Source of the DNA: Acidobacteriota bacterium
GTDB taxonomy: Bacteria; Acidobacteriota; Vicinamibacteria; Vicinamibacterales; SCN-69-37
Length of the DNA: 64,000 nucleotides
Reading direction: 5' to 3'
Assembly (NCBI GenBank): GCA_947467605.1
Contig: CANIII010000019.1
Span: 34,447-98,446, forward strand
Made by a program: the position numbers and the translations under genes. Of the stretch, positions 38,313 through 50,178 are shown one piece after another; the first letter of the stretch is position 1; each line of letters begins with the position of its first letter. The notes beneath the pieces are model-generated. The model made no database searches, was not told where the DNA came from, and worked only from the letters and a program-made list of their open reading frames with translations.

Positions 38313-40100
38313 TTACGCGCGCTCCTTCGCCAGAATGCCATCCGTGATTGATCGCGCGTCGATCGGCATGCCCGAGTAGTGCAGCACGCTCTGAATCTTC
38401 GCCGCGAGTGTGCGGTCCCCGTCGATCAGCACGAGGCTGAGCATCTGGGCATCGCGGTTCTGTTCAACGAGGTACACCCGATCGTGCCGACGAATGAAGT
38501 CTTCGAGTTCAGGAGTAAATGGGTAGGCGCGGAGTCGCAGATACGACGTGCTGATGCCCTGCTCTTCACGCAGCTGGTCACGGGATTCCTGAATCGCAAA
38601 ATCGCTCGAGCCGTATCCGATGATGCCGATCTTGGCTCCCGCGACGACGTCGACGATGGGCTGCGGCACCAAGGACCTGGCCGTATCAAACTTGCGGTTC
38701 AGCCGGTCGAGGTTCTTCAGGTAATCCTCGGGACGCTCGCTGTAGGCCGCCATTTCGTTGTGGCCCGAGCCGCGTGTGAAGAAGCCAGGCGCCTTCGTGT
38801 CGGGCAGCGAACGCCACGGCACGCCGTCACCGTCAACGTCCTTGTAACGGCCCCACGATGCGCCCAGTTCACGCACCTTGGCTTCGTCGAGCACCTTGCC
38901 GCGATCGAAGGGCTTCTCGGGATACTTGAACGTGTCAGACATCCACGTGTTCATGCCGAGGTCGAGATCGCTCATCACATAGACGATCGTCTGCAAACGT
39001 TCAGACAGATCGAATACGTCCATGGCCATCTGGTAGCACTCTTCCACCGAGCCCGGCAGGAGCATCGGGTGCTTGGTGTCGCCGTGCGAGTTGATTGCGG
39101 TCGAAAGGATGTCGCCCTGCGCCGTCCGCGTGGGCAGCCCCGTCGAGGGACCGACGCGTTGGATGTTGAAGACCACCGCGGGCACTTCCGCGTAGTACGA
39201 GAGGCCCGCGAATTCCGACATCAGCGACACGCCGGGCCCCGAGGTGGACGTCATCGCGCGCGCCCCTGCCCAGCTGGCGCCGATCACCATGCCAATCGCC
39301 GCGATTTCATCCTCTGCCTGGATGACCGAGAACGTCGCCTTGCCCGTCTTCTCGTCCATGCGGTACTTGCGCAGATAACCGATGACGGCTTCCGGCAAGG
39401 AGGAGGATGGCGTGATCGGATACCAGGCCACGACCGTGACACCGGCAAACAGACAGCCCATGCCGGCCGCCGCATTGCCTTCGACCAAAATCTTGCCGTC
39501 GGTCTTGTTCATCCGCTCGACTTTGTATTTGTCGGACGCCGGAAAATTCTCGCTCGCGTACTTGTGGCCGGCCTGCAGCGCGCCCCAGTTGAGGGCCATC
39601 GCCTTGGGCTTCTTGCCGAGTTGCTTGCCGAGCGCCTTCTCCATCTCAGCGAGATCGATGTTGAGCAGATGCGCCAACACGCCGTCATAGATCATGTTCT
39701 TGACGAGCTTGCGCAGCTTCGCGTCGGGACAGACTTCCGCGACGATCTTGTCGTACGGCACGGCGATGAACGTGAGGTCGTCGCGCAGCGCGCTGAGCTT
39801 CAACGGGTCGTCGTAGACGACCAGTCGGCCGGGCTCGAGCGACAGCACGTCCTCGCGGGCGGTTTCCGCGTTCATCGCGACAAGAATGTCGATTTCCTTC
39901 TTGCGCGCGATGTACCCGCGATGGTTGGCGCGAATCGTGAACCACGTGGGCAGACCGGCGATATTCGACGGGAACAAGTTCTTTCCCGACACCGGCACGC
40001 CCATCTGGAAGATGGATCGCAGAAGAACGAGGTTGGCCGTGTTGCTGCCCGACCCGTTAACCGTAGCTACCTGGATACTGAAGTCGTTAGCGAGGCTCAT
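38313..40100 (-). CDS. korA: 2-oxoacid:ferredoxin oxidoreductase, fused gamma-alpha subunit
   Basis: A 595-residue subunit joining the gamma domain (about 1-190; VNGSGSNTANLVLLRSIFQMG) to the alpha domain (about 215-595; GNAAAGMGCLFAGVTVVAWYPITPSSSL). The MTSTSGPGVSLMSEFAGL and VFNIQRVGPSTGLPT motifs are typical. It forms the enzyme with korB. It sits 14 bp behind sucD in a contiguous operon. Confidence 0.94.
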   Translation of the reverse strand: MSLANDFSIQVATVNGSGSNTANLVLLRSIFQMGVPVSGKNLFPSNIAGLPTWFTIRANHRGYIARKKEIDILVAMNAETAREDVLSLEPGRLVVYDDPLKLSALRDDLTFIAVPYDKIVAEVCPDAKLRKLVKNMIYDGVLAHLLNIDLAEMEKALGKQLGKKPKAMALNWGALQAGHKYASENFPASDKYKVERMNKTDGKILVEGNAAAGMGCLFAGVTVVAWYPITPSSSLPEAVIGYLRKYRMDEKTGKATFSVIQAEDEIAAIGMVIGASWAGARAMTSTSGPGVSLMSEFAGLSYYAEVPAVVFNIQRVGPSTGLPTRTAQGDILSTAINSHGDTKHPMLLPGSVEECYQMAMDVFDLSERLQTIVYVMSDLDLGMNTWMSDTFKYPEKPFDRGKVLDEAKVRELGASWGRYKDVDGDGVPWRSLPDTKAPGFFTRGSGHNEMAAYSERPEDYLKNLDRLNRKFDTARSLVPQPIVDVVAGAKIGIIGYGSSDFAIQESRDQLREEQGISTSYLRLRAYPFTPELEDFIRRHDRVYLVEQNRDAQMLSLVLIDGDRTLAAKIQSVLHYSGMPIDARSITDGILAKERA

Positions 40101-40114
40101 GACCGTCCCTGATG

Positions 40115-40990
40115 TTATCGCGACTGAAGACTCTCTTTAATTGCCTGACCGATGTCTGATGGGCTCTTGACGACGCGCACGCCGGCGTCGGTCAGCGCCT
40201 TCATCTTCTCGGCGGCGGTGCCCTGCCCACCCGAGATAATCGCGCCAGCGTGTCCCATCCGGCGCCCCGGAGGTGCCGTTTGTCCGGCAATGAAGCTCAC
40301 CACCGGCTTGGTGAAGTTGGCCTTGATCCAGGCCGCCGCTTCCTCTTCCGCGCTCCCGCCGATTTCACCAATCATCACGACGGCTTCCGTTTCCGAATCT
40401 CCGGCAAACAGGCTGAGCGCATCGATGAACGACGTGCCAATGAACGGGTCACCGCCAATGCCGATGCAGGTCGTCTGGCCAAGGCCGTTGCCCGTCAGCT
40501 GGTGAATCGCTTCGTAGGTCAGCGTGCCGCTCTTCGACACAATGCCGACGCGGCCCGGCTTGCAGATGTGGCCAGGGATGATGCCCGCCTTGGCCTGCCC
40601 TGCCGTGATCAGGCCGGGGCAGTTCGGTCCGATCAGCCGCGTTTTGCGGCCCTTCAGGAACGCCATCGCTCGCATCATGTCGATGACCGGAATGCCCTCG
40701 GTGATGCAGACGGCCAGCGCGATATCCGCCGCCGCCGCTTCCATCACGGCATCCGCGCCGCCGGGAGGCGGCACGAAGATCACCGACGCATTGGCGCCGG
40801 TGGCGTTAACGGCGTCGGCCACCGTGTTGAAGACGGGCCAGCCTTCGTGCGTCGTGCCGCCCTTACCGGGCGTGACGCCGCCGACGACATTGGTGCCGTA
40901 GGCCTGGGCCTGCTTTGCGTGAAACGTGCCTTCGCGGCCCGTGAGACCCTGGACGATCAGGCGCGTGGACTTGTCTATCAGGACGGCCAT
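40115..40990 (-). CDS. sucD: Succinyl-CoA synthetase, alpha subunit
   Basis: Succinyl-CoA to succinate with substrate-level phosphorylation. It has 291 residues, with CoA-binding [20 protein letters not shown] and the phospho-His region [14 protein letters not shown]. It starts 4 bp after sucC and precedes korA. Confidence 0.97.
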   Translation of the reverse strand: MAVLIDKSTRLIVQGLTGREGTFHAKQAQAYGTNVVGGVTPGKGGTTHEGWPVFNTVADAVNATGANASVIFVPPPGGADAVMEAAAADIALAVCITEGIPVIDMMRAMAFLKGRKTRLIGPNCPGLITAGQAKAGIIPGHICKPGRVGIVSKSGTLTYEAIHQLTGNGLGQTTCIGIGGDPFIGTSFIDALSLFAGDSETEAVVMIGEIGGSAEEEAAAWIKANFTKPVVSFIAGQTAPPGRRMGHAGAIISGGQGTAAEKMKALTDAGVRVVKSPSDIGQAIKESLQSR

Positions 40991-40994
40991 TGGT

Positions 40995-42155
40995 CTATTT
41001 CCCCAGCGCGACGACTTTGGTCGCGGCTTCGCTCATGGTGTCGGCCGTTGAGAAGTTCAGGCCGCTCTCCTTGAGCATCTGTTTGCCAAGTTCCACGTTC
41101 GTGCCTTCCATGCGGATCACGATCGGCACGGGCACGCCCAGGTCTTTCACCGCAGCGATCACGCCCGCCGCAAGCACGTCGCAACGGAGGATGCCACCGA
41201 AAATGTTGATGAGCACGGCCTTCACGGCCTTGTCGGACATCAGGATGCGGAACGCGTTCTTGATCTGCTCCGCATTTGCGCCGCCGCCGACGTCGAGGAA
41301 GTTGGCGGGCTCGCCGCCCGCGAGCTTAATGATGTCCATCGTCGCCATCGCGAGGCCGGCGCCGTTAACCATGCAGCCGATCGTGCCGTCGAGCTTGATG
41401 TAGTTGAGCGAGAACTTCGACGCCTCGACTTCAAGCGGGTCTTCTTCGGAAATGTCGCGCAGTTCCTTGAAGTCTGCATGCCGATACATCGCGCTGTCGT
41501 CGAACGCGACCTTGGCATCGAGGGCGATCAGATCGCCCGCGCCATTGACGATTAGTGGATTGATCTCGATCATCGACGCGTCGGTGGCGATGAACGCCTG
41601 ATAGAGAGCGAGGAACATCTTGACGGCCTTGCCGACCTGATCGCCGCTCAAGCCGAGCGCAAAGGCCAGCTGTCGTGCCTGGAACGGCTGCAGACCCAGC
41701 GCCGGCGGCGCGAACGCCTTGAAGATCCGCTCGGGCGTCTCTTCGGCGACCTTTTCGATCTCCATGCCGCCGTCCGGGCTCACCATGACGACCGGCATCT
41801 GCGTGGACCGGTCCAGCACGATGCCGAAATACAACTCGCGGGTGATCTGCATCCCCTCTTCAATCAGGAGGCGCTGCACCAGCTTGCCCTCGGGGCCGGT
41901 CTGGTGCGTGACGAGCGTCATGCCCAGGATCTTGCTGGCGTAGTCAAACGCCTCGTCCGGATTTTTGGCGACCTTGACGCCGCCGCCCTTGCCGCGGCCT
42001 CCGGCATGAATCTGCGCTTTGACCACGACCACGCCCCCGCCCAGTTCCTGGGCAATGGCTTTGGCCTCGGCAGCGGTGACGGCGGACTTGCCGCGCGGCA
42101 CGGCCACGCCGTACTTCGAGAGAATGCCTTTGGCTTGAAACTCGTGAATCTTCAT
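40995..42155 (-). CDS. sucC: Succinyl-CoA synthetase, beta subunit
   Basis: ATP-grasp subunit of 386 residues. Typical blocks are [40 protein letters not shown] and [16 protein letters not shown] with NFLDVGGGA. It opens the sucC-sucD-korA-korB-ndk-dcd run and diverges from sdhC with 76 bp between starts. Confidence 0.97.
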   Translation of the reverse strand: MKIHEFQAKGILSKYGVAVPRGKSAVTAAEAKAIAQELGGGVVVVKAQIHAGGRGKGGGVKVAKNPDEAFDYASKILGMTLVTHQTGPEGKLVQRLLIEEGMQITRELYFGIVLDRSTQMPVVMVSPDGGMEIEKVAEETPERIFKAFAPPALGLQPFQARQLAFALGLSGDQVGKAVKMFLALYQAFIATDASMIEINPLIVNGAGDLIALDAKVAFDDSAMYRHADFKELRDISEEDPLEVEASKFSLNYIKLDGTIGCMVNGAGLAMATMDIIKLAGGEPANFLDVGGGANAEQIKNAFRILMSDKAVKAVLINIFGGILRCDVLAAGVIAAVKDLGVPVPIVIRMEGTNVELGKQMLKESGLNFSTADTMSEAATKVVALGK

Positions 42156-42205
42156 CGCGGGCGAAAGTCTATCAGAGCAGGCGACACGATCGTGAAGTCC
42201 TGCGA

Positions 42206-42224
42206 TACAATGTGCGGGCAGAGG
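42206..42224 (+). promoter_or_regulatory. Candidate sdhC -10 and ribosome-binding site
   Basis: TACAAT at 42206-42211 is a plausible -10. AGAGG at 42220-42224 lies 7 bp before the sdhC ATG. No good -35 is apparent. The 76-bp region must also serve the divergent sucC. Confidence 0.45.
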
Positions 42225-42231
42225 TCAATCG

Positions 42232-42899
42232 ATGCGCGCATTGCGCATGTTGGGTTCATCAGTCGGCACCAAGATCATTCTTGCGTTCACCGGTCTCGCG
42301 CTATTCGGCTTCCTCATTGTTCATCTCTATGGCAACTTGCTCGCCTTTCTGGGGCCCGCGAGTTACAACGAGCATGCACATGAGTTGATCAGCAACCCGC
42401 TGATCATCCCCGCCGAGCTCGGTCTGGTCGCGCTCTTCCTCACCCATATCGTCAAGGCCATCGGCAACTTCGGGAAGAACCGAAGCGCTCGGCCCCAGGC
42501 ATACGGCGTGAAGAAATGGGCGGGTGGCCCGAGCCGGAAGAGTCTGGCCTCGACCACCATGATCTTCAGCGGTCTCGCGGTGCTGCTCTTTGTCGTCATC
42601 CACCTGAAGCTCTTTAAATACGGCCCGGTCTACACCGACGCCGTCACCGGCAACCGGGACCTCTTCCGGCTGCTCCTTGATGACTTCCACAAACCCGGCT
42701 ACGTCGTGGGCTACGTGCTGGCGATGCTGATCATCGGCCTGCATCTGCGGCACGGCATCTCGAGCGCGACGCAGTCGCTCGGCATCGTGCCGGAGAGCTG
42801 GACGATGCAGGTGCTGCGTGGCGGCATGGCGCTGGCCATGCTGATGGCCATCCTCTTCGCGATCATTCCCATCGCGGTCTACTTCGGAGTGATCCGCTA

Positions 42900-42900
<1 letters not shown>
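42232..42900 (+). CDS. sdhC: Succinate dehydrogenase cytochrome b subunit (b558 type)
   Basis: Membrane anchor of complex II, 222 residues with five hydrophobic helices. Candidate haem-ligand His residues lie in [29 protein letters not shown] and [10 protein letters not shown] single cytochrome subunit with no separate SdhD marks a type-B diheme enzyme. Its TAA overlaps the sdhA start as TAATG. Confidence 0.93.
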
Positions 42901-44809
<1,909 letters not shown>

Positions 44810-44813
<4 letters not shown>

Positions 44814-45553
44814 GAATCCATCTCACGGTATGGCGTCAGGCGGGCCCGAACGTCGGCGGCGCGTTTCATGCGTACACCGCGGAAAACGTTTCGCCCGACA
44901 TGTCCTTCCTCGAGATGCTCGACGTCGTCAACGAGCAGCTCATCAAGAAGGGCGAAGAGCCCATCGCGTTCGACTCGGATTGCCGTGAAGGCATCTGCGG
45001 CACGTGCGGCTTCATGATCAGCGGCATTCCACACGGCTCGCAGCCACACACCACGGTGTGCCAGCTGCACATGCGGAAGTTCAACGACGGCGACTCGTTC
45101 ACGCTCGAGCCGTGGCGCGCGAAGGCCTTCCCCGTCCTCAAGGACCTCGTCGTCGACCGTTCGGCCTTCGACCGCATCATCCAGGCGGGCGGTTACACGT
45201 CGGTCAACACCGGCGGCGCGAAGGACGCGAACAACATCCTGATCGGCAAAGACATCGCCGACGCCGCCATGGACTCGGCCGAATGCATCGGCTGCGGCGC
45301 CTGCGTCGCGGCTTGCAAGAACGCGTCAGCGGCGCTCTTCACATCAGCCAAGATCACGCATCTGTCGCTGTTGCCGCAGGGTCAGGTCGAGCGCACCACG
45401 CGCGTGCTCAACATGGTCGAGCGCATGGACACAGAAGGCTTCGGATCGTGCTCGAATGAAGGCGAATGCGAAGCGGTCTGCCCGAAGGGCATTTCGCTGA
45501 AGAACATCGCGACGATGAACAAAGAGTTCTGGAAGGCTGTGCTGCAGTCGTAG
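44810..45553 (+). CDS. sdhB: Succinate dehydrogenase iron-sulfur subunit
   Basis: Electron-transfer subunit of 247 residues. The [2Fe-2S] site is [11 protein letters not shown] plus a later Cys in TTVCQL; the other clusters use [11 protein letters not shown] and CEAVCPKG. The ATG at 44810 overlaps the sdhA stop. The frame is open upstream but that part lies over sdhA. Confidence 0.97.
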
Positions 45554-45567
45554 TTTTTCGGTCGTAG

Positions 45568-45589
45568 CCGGCGGGCTTCAGCCCGCCGG
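45568..45589. repeat. REP-like palindrome after sdhB
   Basis: A 9-bp perfect stem CCGGCGGGC/GCCCGCCGG with loop TTCA, 14 bp after the sdhB stop and between convergent genes. A related palindrome is at 62419-62440. It may also terminate transcription, though a T run is lacking. Confidence 0.65.
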
Positions 45590-45598
45590 GCCATGGCG

Positions 45599-46813
45599 CT
45601 ACTCTGCTCGTAGCGCTTCAATCGGATCCAGCGCCGCTGCCCTCGTCGCCGGCCAGAAGCCGAAGATCACGCCGACCGCCGCAGCAAACCCGACCGACAT
45701 CACGACGGCATTCGGTGGCACGATCGCCGGCCACTGTTCGTACCACTTCACGAACTCCGCCGCCCCATAGCCGCTGGCGACGCCGAGGCCACCACCGACT
45801 AGGCTGATCACGACCGCCTCCACAAGAAACTGCATCAGCACGTCGCGGCTGCGCGCGCCGATCGCGAGGCGCAGGCCGATCTCACGCGTGCGCTCGGTCA
45901 CCGACACGAGCATGATGTTCATGATGCCGATGCCGCCAACCATCAGCGACACAGCGGCCACACTCGCCAGCAGCGTCGTCATCGTCTGCGTCGTTTCCGA
46001 GCGCATCGCGACCATGTCTTCCTGCGTCTGTGCACGGAAGTCGTCGGGGTCGCCGGCATTGAGCTTGTGATTGACGCGCAGCGCCGCCACGATCTGCTTC
46101 TGCGCTTCAGGCACGTCATCGGCCGAGATGGTGGAGGTGATGATGTACTGCAGGTTGTCGGACCGCTGCAGCTTCTTGGTGACCGTCGTCCACGGCACAA
46201 AGACCTGATCGTCCTGATTCTGCCCACTCGACGATGAGCCCTTCTGGGCCATGATGCCGATCACCTTGAACGGCTGATTCTTGATGCGGATCGTCTCGCC
46301 GACCGGTTCGGCGTCGCCGAACAGCATCTCGGCGACGTTCGTGCCGAGAGCCACGACTTTCGCTGCACCTTTCACGTCCTGATCGCTGAAGAATGCGCCT
46401 GACTTCATCGGCCACGACTTCACTTCGAGAAAGTCGAGGTTCACGCCGACGACGGTCGACGACCAGTTCTGATTGCCGAACACCATCTGCTGGCGGCTCT
46501 GCAAGCCTTCCGTCACGTACGCCACGAGCGGCAATTCCCGCAGCGCATCCGCGTCTGCCGCGACCAGTTTGCTGTTACCGCCGGCACCGGTCTGCACGCC
46601 GCCCGCGTTGACCGTGCCTGGAAAGACGGTGATGGTGTTCGTGCCGGCGCCTTTGATCTGATCGGCAATCGAGGCCTGCGCGCCGTTGCCGAGGGCGACC
46701 ATCGTGATGACTGCCGCCACGCCGATGATCATGCCGAGCATCGTCAAGGTCGTGCGCATCTTGTTGCGTGCCAGGGCTTTGAGCGCGATTCGAATGGTCA
46801 TGAATAAGGACAT
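45599..46813 (-). CDS. MacB-type ABC transporter permease
   Basis: Inner-membrane protein of the MacB/FtsX family, 404 residues from ATG 46813. A transmembrane helix (TLTMLGMIIGVAAVITMVALG) precedes a large periplasmic domain (about 50-285). Three C-terminal helices follow, including ASVAAVSLMVGGIGIMNIML and TERTREIGLRLAIGARSRDVL. No ATPase or membrane-fusion gene is beside it. It diverges from padR across a perfect inverted repeat. Confidence 0.9.
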   Translation of the reverse strand: MSLFMTIRIALKALARNKMRTTLTMLGMIIGVAAVITMVALGNGAQASIADQIKGAGTNTITVFPGTVNAGGVQTGAGGNSKLVAADADALRELPLVAYVTEGLQSRQQMVFGNQNWSSTVVGVNLDFLEVKSWPMKSGAFFSDQDVKGAAKVVALGTNVAEMLFGDAEPVGETIRIKNQPFKVIGIMAQKGSSSSGQNQDDQVFVPWTTVTKKLQRSDNLQYIITSTISADDVPEAQKQIVAALRVNHKLNAGDPDDFRAQTQEDMVAMRSETTQTMTTLLASVAAVSLMVGGIGIMNIMLVSVTERTREIGLRLAIGARSRDVLMQFLVEAVVISLVGGGLGVASGYGAAEFVKWYEQWPAIVPPNAVVMSVGFAAAVGVIFGFWPATRAAALDPIEALRAE

Positions 46814-46837
46814 GGTGGGCGAATCGTAGCACCGCCC

Positions 46838-46866
46838 TGCCAATTAAAGCCGGGAGTTAATTGGCA
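46838..46866. promoter_or_regulatory. Perfect inverted repeat, probable PadR operator
   Basis: TGCCAATTAA and TTAATTGGCA are perfect 10-bp arms separated by 9 bp. They lie between the permease start (46813) and padR start (46929). Size and AT-rich core suit a dimeric PadR repressor. Binding is inferred. Confidence 0.7.
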
Positions 46867-46928
46867 ATTAGCTGCCTATTTAGTGCGGGCAGTGAACTCC
46901 TGCCTGCTATTGTGCGTAACACAGTAGC

Positions 46929-47267
46929 GTGATCAGCGACTGGTCTTCACAACTCAAACGCGGCGTGCTGGAGCTGTGCATCCTGCAGCTCCTGCGCGAG
47001 GAACCGAGTTACGGCTACGAGATCGTGACCACGCTCGACGCCCTCGGGCCGTTGGCGGCTGGCGAAAACACCGTCTATCCGCTCCTGCGCCGTCTCAAGT
47101 CCGACGGCGTCCTCGAAACCTTTCTCCGCGAATCGCCGAACGGGCCTTCGCGCCAGTACTACCGGCTCACGTCCGACGGCCGGAAGCGATTGATTGCTCT
47201 CAGCAAGGAATGGCAAGCGATGGCAAATGCCGTTGAAGAATGCCTGCACAAAGGAGACTCGAAATGA
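46929..47267 (+). CDS. PadR-family transcriptional regulator
   Basis: A 112-residue winged-helix regulator with the PadR signature: LKRGVLELCILQLLREEPSYGYEI at the start (quoted in part: ILQLLREEPSYGYEI), NTVYPLLRRLKSDGVLE and SRQYYRLTSDGRKRL. It starts at GTG. It overlaps the next gene as ATGA. PadR proteins with HAAS-domain partners usually control membrane or export genes. Confidence 0.92.
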   Translation: MISDWSSQLKRGVLELCILQLLREEPSYGYEIVTTLDALGPLAAGENTVYPLLRRLKSDGVLETFLRESPNGPSRQYYRLTSDGRKRLIALSKEWQAMANAVEECLHKGDSK

Positions 47268-47830
47268 CCATGAACCACCCGCTCGTGAATCGCTACGTCT
47301 CAGACTTCAACAACGCGCTGCCCCAGCTGGCACCGGCAGAACGCGCTGAGGTCGTCTCCGAAATTCGACAGCACATCGACGACGCCATGGCGGCAGGCCG
47401 CCCGATCGACGAAGTCTTGCAAGCGCTGGGATCGGTCGAGGCACTCGCGCGGGCCTATCAGCTCGAGTTGCTCGTCACCCCGCGCACCTCGGCCGCGCCC
47501 GTTCAGCCGCGCTCAGATCGCTGGCTCAAGATCATGGGCCTCCTCGCGCTCGGCAGCCTGCCAACGTTCATCATCGTGATCGTGCTCGGCACGATTGGTC
47601 TCTCGTTCACCGTGACCGGCGTGGCACTCGTGGCGGCAGGTATCGCCGATTCCGCCGGTGCACTGCCCGTGTGGGTACGCAGCGACATCGCACCGTGGCT
47701 GGCCGTCGTGTCAGGCGTTGCCCTGACAATACTTGGCCTGCTCTCGAGCTGGGGCACGATCGCCTACCTGCGTTTTGTGGGACGTCTCGTGCGACGGGTC
47801 GTCCCGTCGCGCGCGTCGGCTACGGTCTGA
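47264..47830 (+). CDS. HAAS-domain (DUF1700-like) membrane protein
   Basis: A 188-residue protein coupled to padR. Residues 1-70 form the helical HAAS signalling domain (YVSDFNNALPQLAPAERAEVV; VLQALGSVEALARAY). Two long hydrophobic segments follow (about 90-125 and 145-170) and a basic tail. AAGGAG lies 7 bp before the ATG. Such proteins are commonly co-regulated partners of PadR. Confidence 0.85.
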   Translation: MTMNHPLVNRYVSDFNNALPQLAPAERAEVVSEIRQHIDDAMAAGRPIDEVLQALGSVEALARAYQLELLVTPRTSAAPVQPRSDRWLKIMGLLALGSLPTFIIVIVLGTIGLSFTVTGVALVAAGIADSAGALPVWVRSDIAPWLAVVSGVALTILGLLSSWGTIAYLRFVGRLVRRVVPSRASATV

Positions 47831-47854
47831 TCAGCTGACCAACGCGGATGGTCC

Positions 47855-50116
47855 TTACGTCGTCGGCGTGTCGAAGCAGCCACGAACCGCGCTGTGCAGG
47901 CGCTCGAGCGAAAACGGCTTGGCCAGGAACACGGCGCCGGCCGGCGCCGCGGTGTGTTCCTGATATCCGCTCATCAAGATGACGTGTAACGTCGGTCTGG
48001 CATCGGTCAGTCGTCGCGCCAGATCGAAACCCGAGATGCCATCGGGCAGTACGATGTCGCAGAGCAACAGATCGATGGAGGCCGCTCGCGCGTGCCATTC
48101 AGCGAGCGCTTCGGGACCTGAGGCCGCTTCGAGCACGGCGTAACCCGCCGTCGTCAGTGCCTCTGAGAGGATCAGGCGCACCGGCTCTTCATCTTCGACC
48201 AGCAAGATGGTTTCAGTGCCACGCGGCGGCGCGGGCGACGGGACGACTTCCGTCATCGCATCGATCGAGTTGGTCAATGGCAGGCAGACAGTGAAAGTAG
48301 TTCCGCGGCCCAGACGGCTCTCAACCTCGATCCACCCACCATGCTGCTGCACCACGCCGTAGGAAATCGCCAGGCCGAGCCCGGTGCCGTGCTCCGCGTC
48401 CTTCGTCGTAAAGAACGGATCGAAGATCTGCGGCATGTCATTCGGCGCAATACCGGTGCCCGTATCCGTGACGCTGACACACGCAAACTGTCCGGTTCGT
48501 CGCTCTGGGTGCTGCGCCGCACTACGTTCGTCGAGCACCAGGCGCGCCGTGCTGACGGTCAACCGGCCGCCGACCGGCATGGCATCGCGCGCATTGAGCG
48601 CAAGGTTCAGCACCACTTGATCGATCTGCCCGGTGTCTGCGTGAATCGGCAACGGCTCCCGGGCCGGCTGCAACGCCACCGTCACGTGTTCACCGATGAG
48701 ACGATGCAGAATCGGCGACAGGTCGATGACCAGCTGATTGACGTCAAACCGTCGCGTCTGAATCGGTTGGTTGCGGCTGAACGCCAGCAACTTGCGCGTC
48801 AGCTCCGACGCCCGCTCGGCGGCCCGCCGAATTTCAGTGATGCGTCCATGCAGCGGGTCGCCGGGATCGAGCTGTGGCAGCGACAACTCCGCGTAGCCGC
48901 TGATGGCGATGAGGAGGTTGTTGAAGTCGTGCGCGATGCCGCCCGTCAGTCGGCCCACGGCCTCCATCTTCTGCGCTTGCTGCAACTGTGCCGACAACCG
49001 CTGGCGTTCCGACACATCTCTGACGATGCCGGTGATGCGCCGCTCGCCGCCGACGATGTGCTCGGTGAGCGACACTTCGACGGCGATGTCACGACCGGCG
49101 GCGTGGCGCGCCGTCATGTTGACGGCTGTCCACGGCAGATGCCGCACGGGGCCGGAGCCGCTCGCGAGGAGCACGCGCGCTTGCTCGTCCGGCATGAGGG
49201 TGTCGAGCCGCATGCCCGGTAACTCCTCGCGCCGATACCCAAACGTCGCGGCGGCTTTGCCGTTCGCGAAGATCACGATGCCTGCGGGCGTCAGCGTGAG
49301 GATGGCGTCGGGCGCGCTCTCGGCCAGGGTGCGATACCGTTCTTCGCTCTCGGCGAGACGTTGCCAATCGGCGCGACGTTCCGATCGCTCCAGTTCGAGC
49401 ATCCAAAGCAGCATGCCCAGCCCAATCAGCAACTGCACGAAGACATCGACGTAGCCGAATCCCGTGCCCAGCACGGTGGCAAGCGCCACGGAATCAGGCG
49501 GCGCCGCTGAGGTCGCGGCCACGACGGATGACAGCGGCGTCCCGAAGGAAAATCGCGCCAGTTGATTGACGCCGTAGATCCCGAGCGACACCGGCAACAG
49601 GGCGGATGCGAAACCTCGTCGCGGCCCACGCGCGATCGCCATCCATAATCCGGCTCCCGTCGCGGTGGCGCAGAGCACGATCGCACGCACACCCACGCGG
49701 GCCACGTAGCGATGATTCGCGCCGGACGGATCATCGATCCACGCCAAGGTCAGCAACACGCCGAGCACGATCGCAATTCCGATGACCGGCACCTCCCAAC
49801 GCCGTCGCAACCGCGTGCGCTCGGTGAATTCATACGTGCCGAGCAACAGCCACAACACCTGGAGGTAGGCCGCCGTCAGCGAGAATGTCGACACCACGAA
49901 TCGCACGACGTCGGACGGGGGCATCGACAAACTGAGATACCGGCCCAGACTCGCACTAGCCTCATAGCCGGCAAACGCCAGCCAGCTCCAGATCCAAAAT
50001 CTCAGATAGGTGCGACCCTCCTTGCGCTCGAAGTATCGGAGGGCGGCGGCAAACACGAGCGCACTGGCTATGTGCACGCTGCTGTCGAACAGCGTGATCA
50101 TCAGATCCGGTTTCAC
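47855..50116 (-). CDS. Hybrid sensor histidine kinase with C-terminal receiver
   Basis: A 753-residue membrane sensor. About seven hydrophobic helices (1-240) precede a PAS domain (about 260-370). The HisKA phospho-acceptor lies in GGIAHDFNNLL, and the HATPase domain has NLALNARDAMP, DTGTGIAP and GTGLGLAISYG. A receiver domain (about 635-750) has LLVEDEE, acceptor Asp in LLCDIVLPDG and Lys in LAKPF. The HDFNNLL type of kinase often works through its own receiver. No cognate regulator is adjacent. Confidence 0.93.
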   Translation of the reverse strand: MKPDLMITLFDSSVHIASALVFAAALRYFERKEGRTYLRFWIWSWLAFAGYEASASLGRYLSLSMPPSDVVRFVVSTFSLTAAYLQVLWLLLGTYEFTERTRLRRRWEVPVIGIAIVLGVLLTLAWIDDPSGANHRYVARVGVRAIVLCATATGAGLWMAIARGPRRGFASALLPVSLGIYGVNQLARFSFGTPLSSVVAATSAAPPDSVALATVLGTGFGYVDVFVQLLIGLGMLLWMLELERSERRADWQRLAESEERYRTLAESAPDAILTLTPAGIVIFANGKAAATFGYRREELPGMRLDTLMPDEQARVLLASGSGPVRHLPWTAVNMTARHAAGRDIAVEVSLTEHIVGGERRITGIVRDVSERQRLSAQLQQAQKMEAVGRLTGGIAHDFNNLLIAISGYAELSLPQLDPGDPLHGRITEIRRAAERASELTRKLLAFSRNQPIQTRRFDVNQLVIDLSPILHRLIGEHVTVALQPAREPLPIHADTGQIDQVVLNLALNARDAMPVGGRLTVSTARLVLDERSAAQHPERRTGQFACVSVTDTGTGIAPNDMPQIFDPFFTTKDAEHGTGLGLAISYGVVQQHGGWIEVESRLGRGTTFTVCLPLTNSIDAMTEVVPSPAPPRGTETILLVEDEEPVRLILSEALTTAGYAVLEAASGPEALAEWHARAASIDLLLCDIVLPDGISGFDLARRLTDARPTLHVILMSGYQEHTAAPAGAVFLAKPFSLERLHSAVRGCFDTPTT

Positions 50117-50178
50117 CGTCCCGCAGCATAGCAGGCGACGGCGCGCCGTTCGTCGACGTTTTGTGCCACAGTTTCTGC

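Noticed and set aside
38379..40112. A 577-codon plus-strand frame opposite korA
   Set aside because: Composition is typical of antisense high-GC frames and korA is clearly real.
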